Below are positions 9,347 through 18,114 of a stretch of 64,000 bases of DNA, in pieces (within the stretch, counting starts at the first letter, position 1; each line of letters begins with the position of its first letter). Made by a program: the position numbers and the translations under genes. This DNA is from JBBQED01 sp038320345 (GTDB taxonomy: Bacteria; Bacteroidota; Bacteroidia; AKYH767-A; OLB10): the NCBI GenBank assembly GCA_038320345.1, contig JBBQED010000006.1, positions 124,001-188,000 on the forward strand, in the 5' to 3' direction. A model generated the notes under the pieces. It had not been told where the DNA came from. It saw only the letters and a program-made list of their open reading frames with translations, and searched no databases.

Positions 9347-9556
9347 TTACAATTCCAATTTTTCTACTTTACCAAAAGCAATTTTAACAAGATGATTCAT
9401 AATCGTTGTTTCATGAGCTGAGAATCCTGCTTTCACCAGCGCTTTTTCAGGTCGATCCAATCTGAAATAAGCCAAAAGTGCAAACTGCTCATCTCTTAAT
9501 TGAACATAATCCGGAATCTTAGCCTTGCCCTTAACTTTCAATAAATAGATGATCAT
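9347..9556 (-). CDS. Small conserved Bacteroidota protein upstream of ftsE
   Basis: This is a 69-residue protein of unknown function. A longer frame starts at TTG 9583, but that stretch contains the -7 box TAATTTTG (9569-9576), so I choose ATG 9556 (MIIYLLKVKGKAKIPDY). The core motif KIPDYVQLRDEQFALLAYFRLDRPEKAL is one I associate with a small protein preceding ftsE in Bacteroidota. There is no signal peptide or membrane segment. By position it may work with FtsE, but that is only inference. Confidence 0.7.
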   Translation of the reverse strand: MIIYLLKVKGKAKIPDYVQLRDEQFALLAYFRLDRPEKALVKAGFSAHETTIMNHLVKIAFGKVEKLEL

Positions 9557-9568
9557 TCTTTTCGGAAG

Positions 9569-9576
9569 CAAAATTA
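9569..9576 (-). promoter_or_regulatory. -7 box TAATTTTG for the small gene-ftsE unit
   Basis: This perfect TAnnTTTG on the minus strand lies 12 bases before ATG 9556. It rules out the upstream TTG as the start. Confidence 0.6.
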
Positions 9577-9635
9577 GGTGCAAACTTAAACAATTGCTAA
9601 AACGTCACTAAGAGATAGTAATGGGTTATAAACAA

Positions 9636-9660
9636 AGAAGCCACCAAAAAGGTGGCTTCT
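9636..9660 (-). terminator. Terminator after gldJ
   Basis: AGAAGCCACC and GGTGGCTTCT form a perfect 10-bp stem with a 5-base loop. On the minus strand it is followed by a T-rich stretch, so it ends the porP-gldJ transcript. Confidence 0.85.
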
Positions 9661-9683
9661 CCGATCATTATTTACGCTAGATG

Positions 9684-11117
9684 TTATCTTTTCTTTCCTC
9701 CTAAACCAACAGGGCTACCTACACGTGCCATAGCACAACGGAATCCTAGCCAGTCAGTAGCTTGGTTTTCATCCAAGAAACGACGTGTTCCTGGAGTTAG
9801 ATAGTACACACGATCTTTCCATGATCCACCTTTTACTACACGAGCCTTATCATCCACTAAGGTTGAAGTTCCGGTATTGTAAAGAGAGTAATCAGGTTCG
9901 TCACCATCTTGGTAGTTATTATTATCTGCTTTCTGATAATTACGACGGGTAGCAGCTTCTGCCTCCGTTACTTCGCGCAATTGAACACGACCTAAACTAT
10001 CTTTTTCAGCAACAGAACCTTCTTCGTCAGTAACCTGTGTTTTATATACGTTACCTCGGAAGGAGTTAAAATCGGTTTTATCTTCATGCGATAAGGCACG
10101 ATAAACGTCCATCGTCCATTCTGCAACATTACCGCCCATATTATACAGACCGTAATCATTTGGCAAATAAGAATAAACAGGAGCTGTAATACTTGCATTA
10201 TCATTCAGCTTTCCAGCAACACCCATGTTATCACCTCGTCCACGTTTGAAGTTAGCCAGCATTTCGCCTTGCCATTTATCTTCCCCGTTACGAACGCCAT
10301 GACCATTCCATGGATATAATTTACGCTCATTTACGTTTTCATAAACCGTATTTCCGATCAAACCTAAGGCTGCATATTCCCATTCAGCTTCAGTAGGGAG
10401 GCGGTATCTTGGTAAAAGAATACCATCTTCCATTCTCACTTTACGAGTATCATTATTAGGGTTCAGATCTTCAAGAGGACTTTTTACAAGACCTTCATAT
10501 TGACCTGCGAGATAAGAATCGGTATTAAAGTTATCCTCATTCACCTGACTTGGATTCACCCGCAAAATACCTTCACGAATAAGAATCTGTTCATTAACAC
10601 GATCCGTTCTCCATGCGCAGAAATCGCTAGCTTGAAGCCAGTTAACTCCAACTACTGGATAATCTTGGTAAGCAGGATGTCTGAAGTAGAGTTCTACATA
10701 AGGCTCATTGAAAGCAAGACGATCACGCCATACCAAAGTATCTGGTAAAGCTTTACGCTGCACTTCAGGATAATCTGTTCCAAATACCCGACCTAGCCAA
10801 TAGAGGTATTCTTGCCAGTGAACATTGGCCACCTCAGTTTCATCCATGTAGAAAGAAGAAACGGTAGCGCGACGAGGAAAATTATCCCAATCCTGCACAA
10901 CATCTTGTTCGGTGCGACCCATTACAAATGTACCACCCTCGATTAATACGAGACCTGGTCCGGTTTCTTGTTCGGTGTAGTCCACCACTTCGAAACCTCC
11001 ATTGCGTTCGTCGTTGTAATTCCAGCCGGTAATATTCGATTGCTCGTGGTTATTACACGATGAAAAAATCACCATCCCTATGGTCAGCACAGGAAGCAAA
11101 TGATTTTTAACCCTCAT
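9684..11117 (-). CDS. gldJ: Gliding motility / T9SS lipoprotein GldJ
   Basis: This 477-residue lipoprotein has a signal peptide ending in a lipobox (VIFSSC, Cys21). Immediately after come TGWNYNDERNGGF and GLVLIEGGTFVMGR, then an FGE/sulfatase-modifying-factor-like fold with MDETEVANVHWQEYL, HPAYQDYPVVGVNW, YRLPTEAEWEYAALG, YNMGGNVAEWTMDVY and a C-terminal GGSWKDR...GFRCAM. This matches GldJ more closely than GldK. GldJ is an outer-membrane lipoprotein needed for T9SS function and for stability of other Gld proteins. It is probably co-transcribed with the PorP-like gene 40 bases upstream and lies beside porU and porV, an arrangement known in flavobacteria. Confidence 0.92.
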   Translation of the reverse strand: MRVKNHLLPVLTIGMVIFSSCNNHEQSNITGWNYNDERNGGFEVVDYTEQETGPGLVLIEGGTFVMGRTEQDVVQDWDNFPRRATVSSFYMDETEVANVHWQEYLYWLGRVFGTDYPEVQRKALPDTLVWRDRLAFNEPYVELYFRHPAYQDYPVVGVNWLQASDFCAWRTDRVNEQILIREGILRVNPSQVNEDNFNTDSYLAGQYEGLVKSPLEDLNPNNDTRKVRMEDGILLPRYRLPTEAEWEYAALGLIGNTVYENVNERKLYPWNGHGVRNGEDKWQGEMLANFKRGRGDNMGVAGKLNDNASITAPVYSYLPNDYGLYNMGGNVAEWTMDVYRALSHEDKTDFNSFRGNVYKTQVTDEEGSVAEKDSLGRVQLREVTEAEAATRRNYQKADNNNYQDGDEPDYSLYNTGTSTLVDDKARVVKGGSWKDRVYYLTPGTRRFLDENQATDWLGFRCAMARVGSPVGLGGKKR

Positions 11118-11157
11118 GATATATATGGTTTTTGAGTAAACAAAGATGCATAATAAA

Positions 11158-12168
11158 CTAAAAACTTGGACAGCTTATTGCCCTGAATCGTTTCTTCTTT
11201 GGATGACATGCGAACTGTAGTCCGAGACTTATTTCATGTGATCCGCCAGTTGAATTACTTAGTTTAGAAACAGTTACATCGTAACTATATCCAAATTTAA
11301 ACACTCCTTTTTGAATTCCAATCAATGCAATAAATGCATCACTAGCAATAGAAGGATTTTTACCAAAGTTACCACGGTACCATAATCCACCTACAATTGG
11401 AGAGTGCAAGATATAGATACCGAAGTTCAGCTGATTGAAAGCTGCTTGTTGTTGATACAAGAGATTAGGAGAGATAAATGTTCCTTCATCGCGATTAATA
11501 CGTCCTTTATATCCACCTCCATAACCTCCACCAATTGGAATTAAAGCTCCGATGTGTGCGGTATATTTACGAGGAAGTTTAGAAGTACCTTTCACTAAGA
11601 AAGCTTCATCTGGCTCTGTAAGATGGTGAATAGCAAAACCTCCGTAAACGCTACTGGTATAGGCTAAGGCACCAAAAGAGAAATCGGTGTAAGATTTAGA
11701 TTCTTTAGGACGAGTTTCTTGAGTTTGGTAGACAAATCCATAACGTGGATCAATCATATCACCAAAAGTTAGTTTATCCCAGTCCAAAGTTTTCTGAACA
11801 TATGTAGCTTGAAGTCCGAACCGCATTGAAAGCTTTCTATTGACATTCAGCTGATAAGCATACATTCCACTGATATTCGTAGTAGCAATTGTACCTTCAC
11901 CTGCTTTATCATTTAAAACCAAAAGGCCTATTCCACCGTTCATAACATCAAAGTGCTGATCATATGAAGCGCTGGAAGTGATATAGGTTTGTTTAAGAGC
12001 AGGCCATTGGTTCCGGTAGTTAATATTAAAACGAGGACAACGAGCCGACCCTGCAAATGCCGGGTTCAGGTATAGGGGATTCGCGTAGAATTGAGTAAAT
12101 TGAGGATCCTGTGCATCAACCACGAGGCTCAGTCCAACAAACACACACAGGAGTAATCGCTTGAGCAT
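11158..12168 (-). CDS. porP: PorP/SprF family T9SS outer-membrane protein
   Basis: This 336-residue protein has a signal peptide (cleavage after VVDAQ, about residue 19) and starts its mature part with DPQFTQFYANPLYLNPAFAGS, the hallmark of the PorP/SprF family. A series of amphipathic beta strands follows, as in an outer-membrane barrel. PorP/SprF proteins take part in T9SS and in SprB adhesin export. Many paralogues exist per genome, so the exact role (PorP or an SprF-type helper) is uncertain. It is transcribed with gldJ and divergent from porU. Confidence 0.88.
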   Translation of the reverse strand: MLKRLLLCVFVGLSLVVDAQDPQFTQFYANPLYLNPAFAGSARCPRFNINYRNQWPALKQTYITSSASYDQHFDVMNGGIGLLVLNDKAGEGTIATTNISGMYAYQLNVNRKLSMRFGLQATYVQKTLDWDKLTFGDMIDPRYGFVYQTQETRPKESKSYTDFSFGALAYTSSVYGGFAIHHLTEPDEAFLVKGTSKLPRKYTAHIGALIPIGGGYGGGYKGRINRDEGTFISPNLLYQQQAAFNQLNFGIYILHSPIVGGLWYRGNFGKNPSIASDAFIALIGIQKGVFKFGYSYDVTVSKLSNSTGGSHEISLGLQFACHPKKKRFRAISCPSF

Positions 12169-12317
12169 AAATTTAATTATCTAACGATGTTATACGTAGT
12201 ATTGTAAATTTGTTACAGTTTAACACCCATAATCCAGCAATATTTACAAATGGAATGCGTTGATTTGCTTCACGGATGTAAACATCAAAGATGTGAAATC
12301 TGTTCCTGACTACAGCA

Positions 12318-12325
12318 CAAATATA
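12318..12325 (-). promoter_or_regulatory. Candidate porP-gldJ promoter (-7 box TATATTTG)
   Basis: This perfect TAnnTTTG on the minus strand lies about 150 bases before the porP ATG. If this is the promoter, porP has a long 5' leader (about 12169-12312) in the shared porP/porU intergenic region. Confidence 0.45.
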
Positions 12326-12375
12326 AATTTTTTTGTTGCCTGAAAAGTATAAACCTAGTGAAACCTTACTCTTGA

Positions 12376-15300
12376 ATGAAAAATTTGACAATTGAATCAA
12401 ACCCTGAAACGCCCTACTGGACTGGATTTCCGCTGCTGTTGACCCTGATCTCAGTGCTGTTTTTTAGTTTTTTTTCTGTTCAGGGTCAGGATCGTAAAAT
12501 TGACCTGAAATGGCTGGAACCTGCCCATGAACAGGGCATTAAACTCCGTTTGAGGTTTGAAGGAGCGTCGTTTAATCCTACAGAATCGGCTCTCCCATGG
12601 TATGAAATTCAATTGCCAGGAACTGCAGTTCAGTACAAAATCGCGGACCCTATCTATCAAGAATTAACCCTTGAAGAAACTACAGCCGATCTTTCAGAAG
12701 TAACTCCAACACCCCAAATCAGTAATCATAAAATCACCGAAAGGAAAACAAGCCGTACGTTGGTAAAGGTTCTTCCATTCCGGATGAATTCGTTGAGCGG
12801 CAAAATTGAAAAGTTAAGTTCGTTTCGGTTAGTTCAAGATGGAGCACTAAAAGTAGGTACTGCTGGCGTTACTGCCCGCGTTTATGCAACAAACTCAGTA
12901 TTGTCCACTGGCGACTGGTATAAAGTATCCGTCATTAATGATGGGATTTATAAAGTGACCTACGAATATTTAAATACAATGGGTGTTCAGTTGAATAATG
13001 TGAGTACTCAAGCTCTTCGGTTATTTGGAAATGGAGGCGGAATGGTTCCTACGTTAAATAGCATCTCACGTCCTGATGATCTTTTAGAAAATGCAATTCA
13101 AGTGGTGGATCAAAATAATGATGGACTTTTCAACGCTGGTGATTATTTTATATTTTATGGACAAGGCCCTGACAGATGGACTTATAGTACTAATGAAAGC
13201 AAGTATCTACATCAAAAACATTTGTTCTCCGATTCCACTTATTACTACATCACCATTAACGGAGGAACGGGAAGTGCTAAACGTATTTCTCAAATCAGCA
13301 ATCTTCCTTCAGGTTCTGGCGATAGATTGGTTGGCAGTTTTACTGATTATAACTTTCATGAGGAAGACAAACAGAATTTTATCAAATCAGGGCGGAATTG
13401 GTATGGAGAATTATTCGATGTTGTACTCAATCAGAAATTCACATTTACTTTCCCCAATCTTGTTGCAGGGAGTGTGAAAATTAAATCAGGAGTTGCTGCC
13501 CGTACCTCTACAAATACTTCTAGTACGAGCAGATTTAACGTTTCTTATAATGGCACCAATATCCTCACTCATATTATCGGAAATGTAGGAACTAATTATA
13601 CCGATGATTTTGCTAGGACGGGTGGTGGATCGGCAGTATTTCAGGCTACTGGAGATAATATTGAACTCAATTATACTTTCGTTCCTTACAATTCTCAATC
13701 TTCGGGTTGGTTAGATTTTGTATCGCTAAATGCCACACGTCAACTTGCGATGAGTGGCAATCAGTTAATCTTCCGCGATCTCGACACTTTAAATACGGTA
13801 AGCCAGAGCCGTTATACAATTAGCAATGCAAGAAGTGGATTGATGTTGTGGAATATTTCTGATGCCGAAAATGTTGCAGCTCAGGATTACATACTGAATG
13901 GAAGTCAGGCGGAATTTGTTCGACCACTAGATGCAGGTGGAAAGTCGGAATATGTTTTTTTTGATCCCTCTTCTTATAAAATTCCGATCGCCGATGGTAA
14001 AGTTTTCAATCAGAATTTGCATGCTTTGCCATTAGCGGATATGCTTATCGTTAGTTATCCGGATTTTTTAGGGGAAGCTGAAAGGCTGGCTGAATTTCAC
14101 CGGAGCAACGATGGATTAAGAGTAAATGTTGTGAGTACGGATCAAGTCTATAATGAATTTAGTTGTGGTACTGCTGACATCTCGGCTATTCGTGATTTTG
14201 CTAAAATGTTTTATGATAGAGCAGGAGCGAATACTGCAGATCTTCCGAGATATCTACTCTTATTTGGAGATGGAAGCTATGACAATAAAAACCGCATTGC
14301 TGGAAACACCAATTACATCCCAACATTTCAATCTGAGAATTCAGTATCACTGATTGGGTCTTATGTTACTGATGATTTTTTTGGAATGATGGACGACACT
14401 GAAGGCTCATTAGTAGGACCTGAATTGATTGATATTGGTGTTGGAAGATTAGTTGCCAAGACCGAAGATGAAGCCCGCAATATGGTAGATAAAGTCATTA
14501 CTTATTCTACGGCGGGAGTGGCTTCCAATCAAAATAATTGTACTCAGGGCAATGGTTCTCGATTAGGAGACTGGAGAAATATTTTATGTTTCATTGCAGA
14601 TGATCAGGATAGTAATCTGCACTTCCGTCAGAGTGAAACCATCCTTGGAACAGTACAAGCTACTCACCCCGTTTATAATTTTGATAAAATTGTTTTAGAT
14701 GCATACCAGCAGGTTTCAACTCCGGGAGGAGCGCGTTACCCCGATGTAAATGATGCTATCGATAAGCGCGTAAATAAAGGAGCATTTCTGGTGAATTACA
14801 CTGGACATGGAGGTGAGTTAGGATGGGCTGCTGAAGGAGTACTAAGCACCAGCATGATCAATAATTGGAACAACCTCGACAACATGCCTTTCTTTATTAC
14901 TGCAACATGTGAATTCAGTCGTTATGATGATCCACTTCGTACTTCTGCAGGTGAATTGGTTCTCTTAAATAAAAACGGTGGAGGGATTGCATTACTTACT
15001 ACAGTACGTTTGGCTTTTGCTGCCGACAATCAACTCATCAATACCGACATCCTGCAGTATATGTTTCAACCTATTAATGGAGAGATGCCACGCATAGGAG
15101 ATATTTTCAGGCTCTCAAAAAGAGATAATCCAAGCTTGCGGAATGTTACTTTATTAGGTGACCCTGCTTTACGCCTTGCCTATCCAAAATACAATGTACA
15201 AACTTTAGCAATTGAAGAAACTGGAACAGGAATAGTAATTGATACTTTATCAGCATTAAGTAAAGTAACTATTAGAGGAAAAGTAACGGATAATGCTGGG

Positions 15301-16281
15301 ACTACACTCACTGGATTTAATGGCGTTGTATATCCGACGATTTACGACAAGACTTCTAAAATCATGACACTCGCCAATGATAATACTGGTAATGATCAAA
15401 GCAAAGTAGATAGTTTTAATTTACGAAAAAATATTCTCTTCAAAGGAAAAGCAAGTGTAAGCAATGGAGAGTTTACTTGTTCCTTTATCGTTCCCAAAGA
15501 TATTGCCTTTCAGTATGGTTCAGGACGATTAAGTTATTATGCCAATAATGGCTCTGAAGATGCAAATGGGTACGATGAAAGTTTTGATATCGGTGGTTCT
15601 TCAAATAATGTGATCACAGACAATAAAGGTCCCGAAATCAAGTTATATATGAACGATGAAAAGTTTGTTTTTGGAGGATTAACAGATGATCAACCAAAAA
15701 TTTTCGCTCTCTTATTTGATTCCAGCGGAATTAATACGGTAGGAAACGGGATTGGTCATGACTTGACGGCTCAAGTGGATGGCAAGGCTCAAAAACTTTA
15801 TGTTCTCAACGATTATTACGAATCCGACCTCGACAGTTATCAGAAAGGGAGGGTATTGTATTCCTTAGAAAAATTGAGTGAAGGTCGCCATACGCTGACG
15901 CTCAAAGCTTGGGACATCAACAATAATTCTGCTGAATCATTTACAGAATTTGTAGTAAGTTCTTCAGCAGGTTTGGCCTTGGATCACGTATTAAACTATC
16001 CAAATCCTTTCTCGACGCATACCAGTTTTATGTTCGAGCATAATAAACCTTGTACCGGGATGGCTATTCAGGTTCAAGTGTTTACCGTTAGTGGGAAGCT
16101 TGTAAAAACCTTAGATACTTATCAGGTTTGCGAAGGTTACCGAAACACCACATTGGATTGGGATGGAAAAGACGACTATGGAGATCAGCTAGCCAAAGGA
16201 GTGTATATCTATAAACTCCGGATACGTACTGCTGAAGGAGAAACAGCCCAAAAACTTGAAAGATTAGTAATATTACGTTAA
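12376..16281 (+). CDS. porU: T9SS C-terminal signal peptidase / sortase PorU
   Basis: This 1301-residue protein has a signal peptide (hydrophobic stretch about 18-35, then GQDR). It belongs to the gingipain-like peptidase C25 family: LLLFGDGSYDNKN, VTDDFFG, the catalytic His811 in NYTGHGGELGW and Cys845 in FITATCEFSRYDDP. Its end is a T9SS-type C-terminal domain (NYPNPFSTHTSF to LERLVILR). PorU cleaves the C-terminal signal of T9SS cargo at the cell surface and attaches it to LPS. It is anchored through PorV, whose gene follows. The size and domain order fit the family. Confidence 0.95.
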   Translation: MKNLTIESNPETPYWTGFPLLLTLISVLFFSFFSVQGQDRKIDLKWLEPAHEQGIKLRLRFEGASFNPTESALPWYEIQLPGTAVQYKIADPIYQELTLEETTADLSEVTPTPQISNHKITERKTSRTLVKVLPFRMNSLSGKIEKLSSFRLVQDGALKVGTAGVTARVYATNSVLSTGDWYKVSVINDGIYKVTYEYLNTMGVQLNNVSTQALRLFGNGGGMVPTLNSISRPDDLLENAIQVVDQNNDGLFNAGDYFIFYGQGPDRWTYSTNESKYLHQKHLFSDSTYYYITINGGTGSAKRISQISNLPSGSGDRLVGSFTDYNFHEEDKQNFIKSGRNWYGELFDVVLNQKFTFTFPNLVAGSVKIKSGVAARTSTNTSSTSRFNVSYNGTNILTHIIGNVGTNYTDDFARTGGGSAVFQATGDNIELNYTFVPYNSQSSGWLDFVSLNATRQLAMSGNQLIFRDLDTLNTVSQSRYTISNARSGLMLWNISDAENVAAQDYILNGSQAEFVRPLDAGGKSEYVFFDPSSYKIPIADGKVFNQNLHALPLADMLIVSYPDFLGEAERLAEFHRSNDGLRVNVVSTDQVYNEFSCGTADISAIRDFAKMFYDRAGANTADLPRYLLLFGDGSYDNKNRIAGNTNYIPTFQSENSVSLIGSYVTDDFFGMMDDTEGSLVGPELIDIGVGRLVAKTEDEARNMVDKVITYSTAGVASNQNNCTQGNGSRLGDWRNILCFIADDQDSNLHFRQSETILGTVQATHPVYNFDKIVLDAYQQVSTPGGARYPDVNDAIDKRVNKGAFLVNYTGHGGELGWAAEGVLSTSMINNWNNLDNMPFFITATCEFSRYDDPLRTSAGELVLLNKNGGGIALLTTVRLAFAADNQLINTDILQYMFQPINGEMPRIGDIFRLSKRDNPSLRNVTLLGDPALRLAYPKYNVQTLAIEETGTGIVIDTLSALSKVTIRGKVTDNAGTTLTGFNGVVYPTIYDKTSKIMTLANDNTGNDQSKVDSFNLRKNILFKGKASVSNGEFTCSFIVPKDIAFQYGSGRLSYYANNGSEDANGYDESFDIGGSSNNVITDNKGPEIKLYMNDEKFVFGGLTDDQPKIFALLFDSSGINTVGNGIGHDLTAQVDGKAQKLYVLNDYYESDLDSYQKGRVLYSLEKLSEGRHTLTLKAWDINNNSAESFTEFVVSSSAGLALDHVLNYPNPFSTHTSFMFEHNKPCTGMAIQVQVFTVSGKLVKTLDTYQVCEGYRNTTLDWDGKDDYGDQLAKGVYIYKLRIRTAEGETAQKLERLVILR

Positions 16282-16324
16282 GATTCAACCCTATTCTAAG
16301 TAACCTTTAGACACGATAAATCGT

Positions 16325-16332
16325 TATATTTG
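16325..16332 (+). promoter_or_regulatory. porV -7 box TATATTTG
   Basis: This perfect TAnnTTTG lies in the porU-porV gap and gives porV its own promoter with a leader of about 60 bases. Confidence 0.55.
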
Positions 16333-16395
16333 CGACCCTCTGGTTGATACCCAGCTGTAAAACAGCAAATTGACTAGAACTCAATTCTTAAACTG

Positions 16396-17607
16396 ATGAA
16401 CCGATTCATGCAACGATGCCTTCTCATGCTGGCTTTTGCCACCGTATTCTGTCAACCAGCTGTTGCACAACAAGATCCTTCTAACCTTTTAGGTCAGATC
16501 AATACTATCACTACAGCGGTACCCTTTCTTATGATTTCTCCTGATGCCCGTGCGGGCGGTATGGGTGATCTTGGTGTTTCCTCAGAACCGGATGCCAACT
16601 CTACTCACTGGAATCCTTCTAAGTTAGCCTTCGCAGAAAAAAAATCCAGTTTCGCGGTTTCTTATACGCCATGGTTAAAAGCATTGGTAAATGATATGTT
16701 CATTGCCTACGTTACAGGTTATTCAAAATTCAAGAAAGATCAAGCTCTTGCCGGATCATTACGTTACTTCTCTTTGGGAAATATCACTTTCACTGATGCT
16801 AATGGTCAGACGATTCGTGATTTTAAACCAAATGAATTTTCATTAGATGCTAGCTACTCCAGAAAACTGAGTGAGAACTTCTCAGGAGGTATTTCATTAC
16901 GTTTCATTCACTCTAACTTAACTGGAGGAACAACTGTTGAAGGAGCTGATTCAAAAGCAGGAAATACAGTTGCTGCCGACGTTTCTGTGTACTACAGAAA
17001 AGACATTGAACTAGGAGCTAAAGATGCAGTATTTTCTTTCGGAACAAACATCAGTAATATCGGTGCTAAAATTTCTTATACTGAAACTGGAACTAAAAAT
17101 TTCATCCCAACAAATCTGCGTATTGGTCCGGGCTTGAAATTGAAATTGAATGATTACAATGAACTTGGGTTCATGTTGGATATTAACAAACTTCTTGTTC
17201 CTACCCCTCCAATCTACACGAGTGATTCTACCAATGGAACTGAAAACATTATTGTGTATGGTCAAGATCCAAACGTAAGTGTTGCGCAAGGAATTTTCCA
17301 GTCATTCAATGATGCGCCTAATGGTTTCAAAGAAGAACTACAAGAGTATAATATCGCTTTCGGAATGGAGTATTGGTATGACAAGCAATTTGCTTTCCGT
17401 GGTGGTTATTTTTATGAAAATGAAAACAAAGGCAATCGTAAATATTTCACACTTGGAGTTGGCTTACGATACAAAGTATTCGGTCTTGATATGGCTTATC
17501 TGATTGCTACTGATCAGCGTAATCCACTCGAGAACACTTTGCATTTTACACTCACCTTTGATTTCGATAATATTGCTGGCTCAAAGAGCGACGACAATCT
17601 CGAATAA
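16396..17607 (+). CDS. porV: T9SS outer-membrane channel protein PorV (LptO)
   Basis: This 403-residue protein has a signal peptide (cut after PAVAQ) and then the signature PFLMISPDARAGGMGDLG and ANSTHWNPSKLAF. A FadL-like barrel with many aromatic-ended strands follows, including FRGGYFYENENKGNRKYF and a C-terminal strand HFTLTFDF. PorV shuttles cargo from the SprA translocon to the attachment complex and anchors PorU. Neighbours are porU upstream and ispF 18 bases downstream. It has its own likely promoter. Confidence 0.95.
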   Translation: MNRFMQRCLLMLAFATVFCQPAVAQQDPSNLLGQINTITTAVPFLMISPDARAGGMGDLGVSSEPDANSTHWNPSKLAFAEKKSSFAVSYTPWLKALVNDMFIAYVTGYSKFKKDQALAGSLRYFSLGNITFTDANGQTIRDFKPNEFSLDASYSRKLSENFSGGISLRFIHSNLTGGTTVEGADSKAGNTVAADVSVYYRKDIELGAKDAVFSFGTNISNIGAKISYTETGTKNFIPTNLRIGPGLKLKLNDYNELGFMLDINKLLVPTPPIYTSDSTNGTENIIVYGQDPNVSVAQGIFQSFNDAPNGFKEELQEYNIAFGMEYWYDKQFAFRGGYFYENENKGNRKYFTLGVGLRYKVFGLDMAYLIATDQRNPLENTLHFTLTFDFDNIAGSKSDDNLE

Positions 17608-17625
17608 ACTTTCATTAATTCTTTT

Positions 17626-18105
17626 ATGAAAATCAAAGTTGGTTTTGGTTTCGACGTACATCAGCTCGAAGCAGGACGCTTACTTACCTTAGGTGGAGTT
17701 GTCATTCCACATGAGAAAGGTGCACTCGGACATTCGGATGCGGATGTTTTGATTCATGCAATTTGCGATGCTTTATTAGGTGCTGCTGGTTTAAAAGATA
17801 TCGGTTATTATTTCCCCGACACTTCTGCTGAATTCAAAGGTATCGACAGTAAAATATTACTAGATCGCGTCGTAAAATTACTGGCTGAAAAAGGTTTTTC
17901 CATTGGCAACGTCGATACCACACTAGTACTTGAACGCCCTAAGATCAATCCACATATCGATGCTATGAAGGAAGCTTTAGCACCGTTGATGAATATCAGT
18001 GTTGAAGATTTTTCCATCAAAGCAACCACCAATGAAAAGATGGGGTTTGTTGGTCGGGAAGAAGGTGTTGCAGCGTATGCAGTAGCCCTCATTCAGAAAA
18101 ATTAA
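17626..18105 (+). CDS. ispF: 2-C-methyl-D-erythritol 2,4-cyclodiphosphate synthase
   Basis: This 159-residue protein has the full family length. It shows the metal ligands Asp10 and His12 (GFGFDVHQ) and His44 (DADVLIHAICDALLG), the ALGHSDAD loop and the C-terminal ATTNEKMGFVGREEG. IspF cyclises CDP-methylerythritol phosphate to MEcDP in the non-mevalonate isoprenoid pathway, as a cytosolic trimer. It follows porV by 18 bases and is probably co-transcribed with it. It converges with recG. Confidence 0.97.
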   Translation: MKIKVGFGFDVHQLEAGRLLTLGGVVIPHEKGALGHSDADVLIHAICDALLGAAGLKDIGYYFPDTSAEFKGIDSKILLDRVVKLLAEKGFSIGNVDTTLVLERPKINPHIDAMKEALAPLMNISVEDFSIKATTNEKMGFVGREEGVAAYAVALIQKN

Positions 18106-18114
18106 AATACTTCC

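Noticed and set aside
12173..12400. 75-codon minus-strand frame in the porP/porU gap
   Set aside because: It spans the likely porP promoter, has no recognisable domain and overlaps the start of porU. It is more likely leader sequence than a gene.
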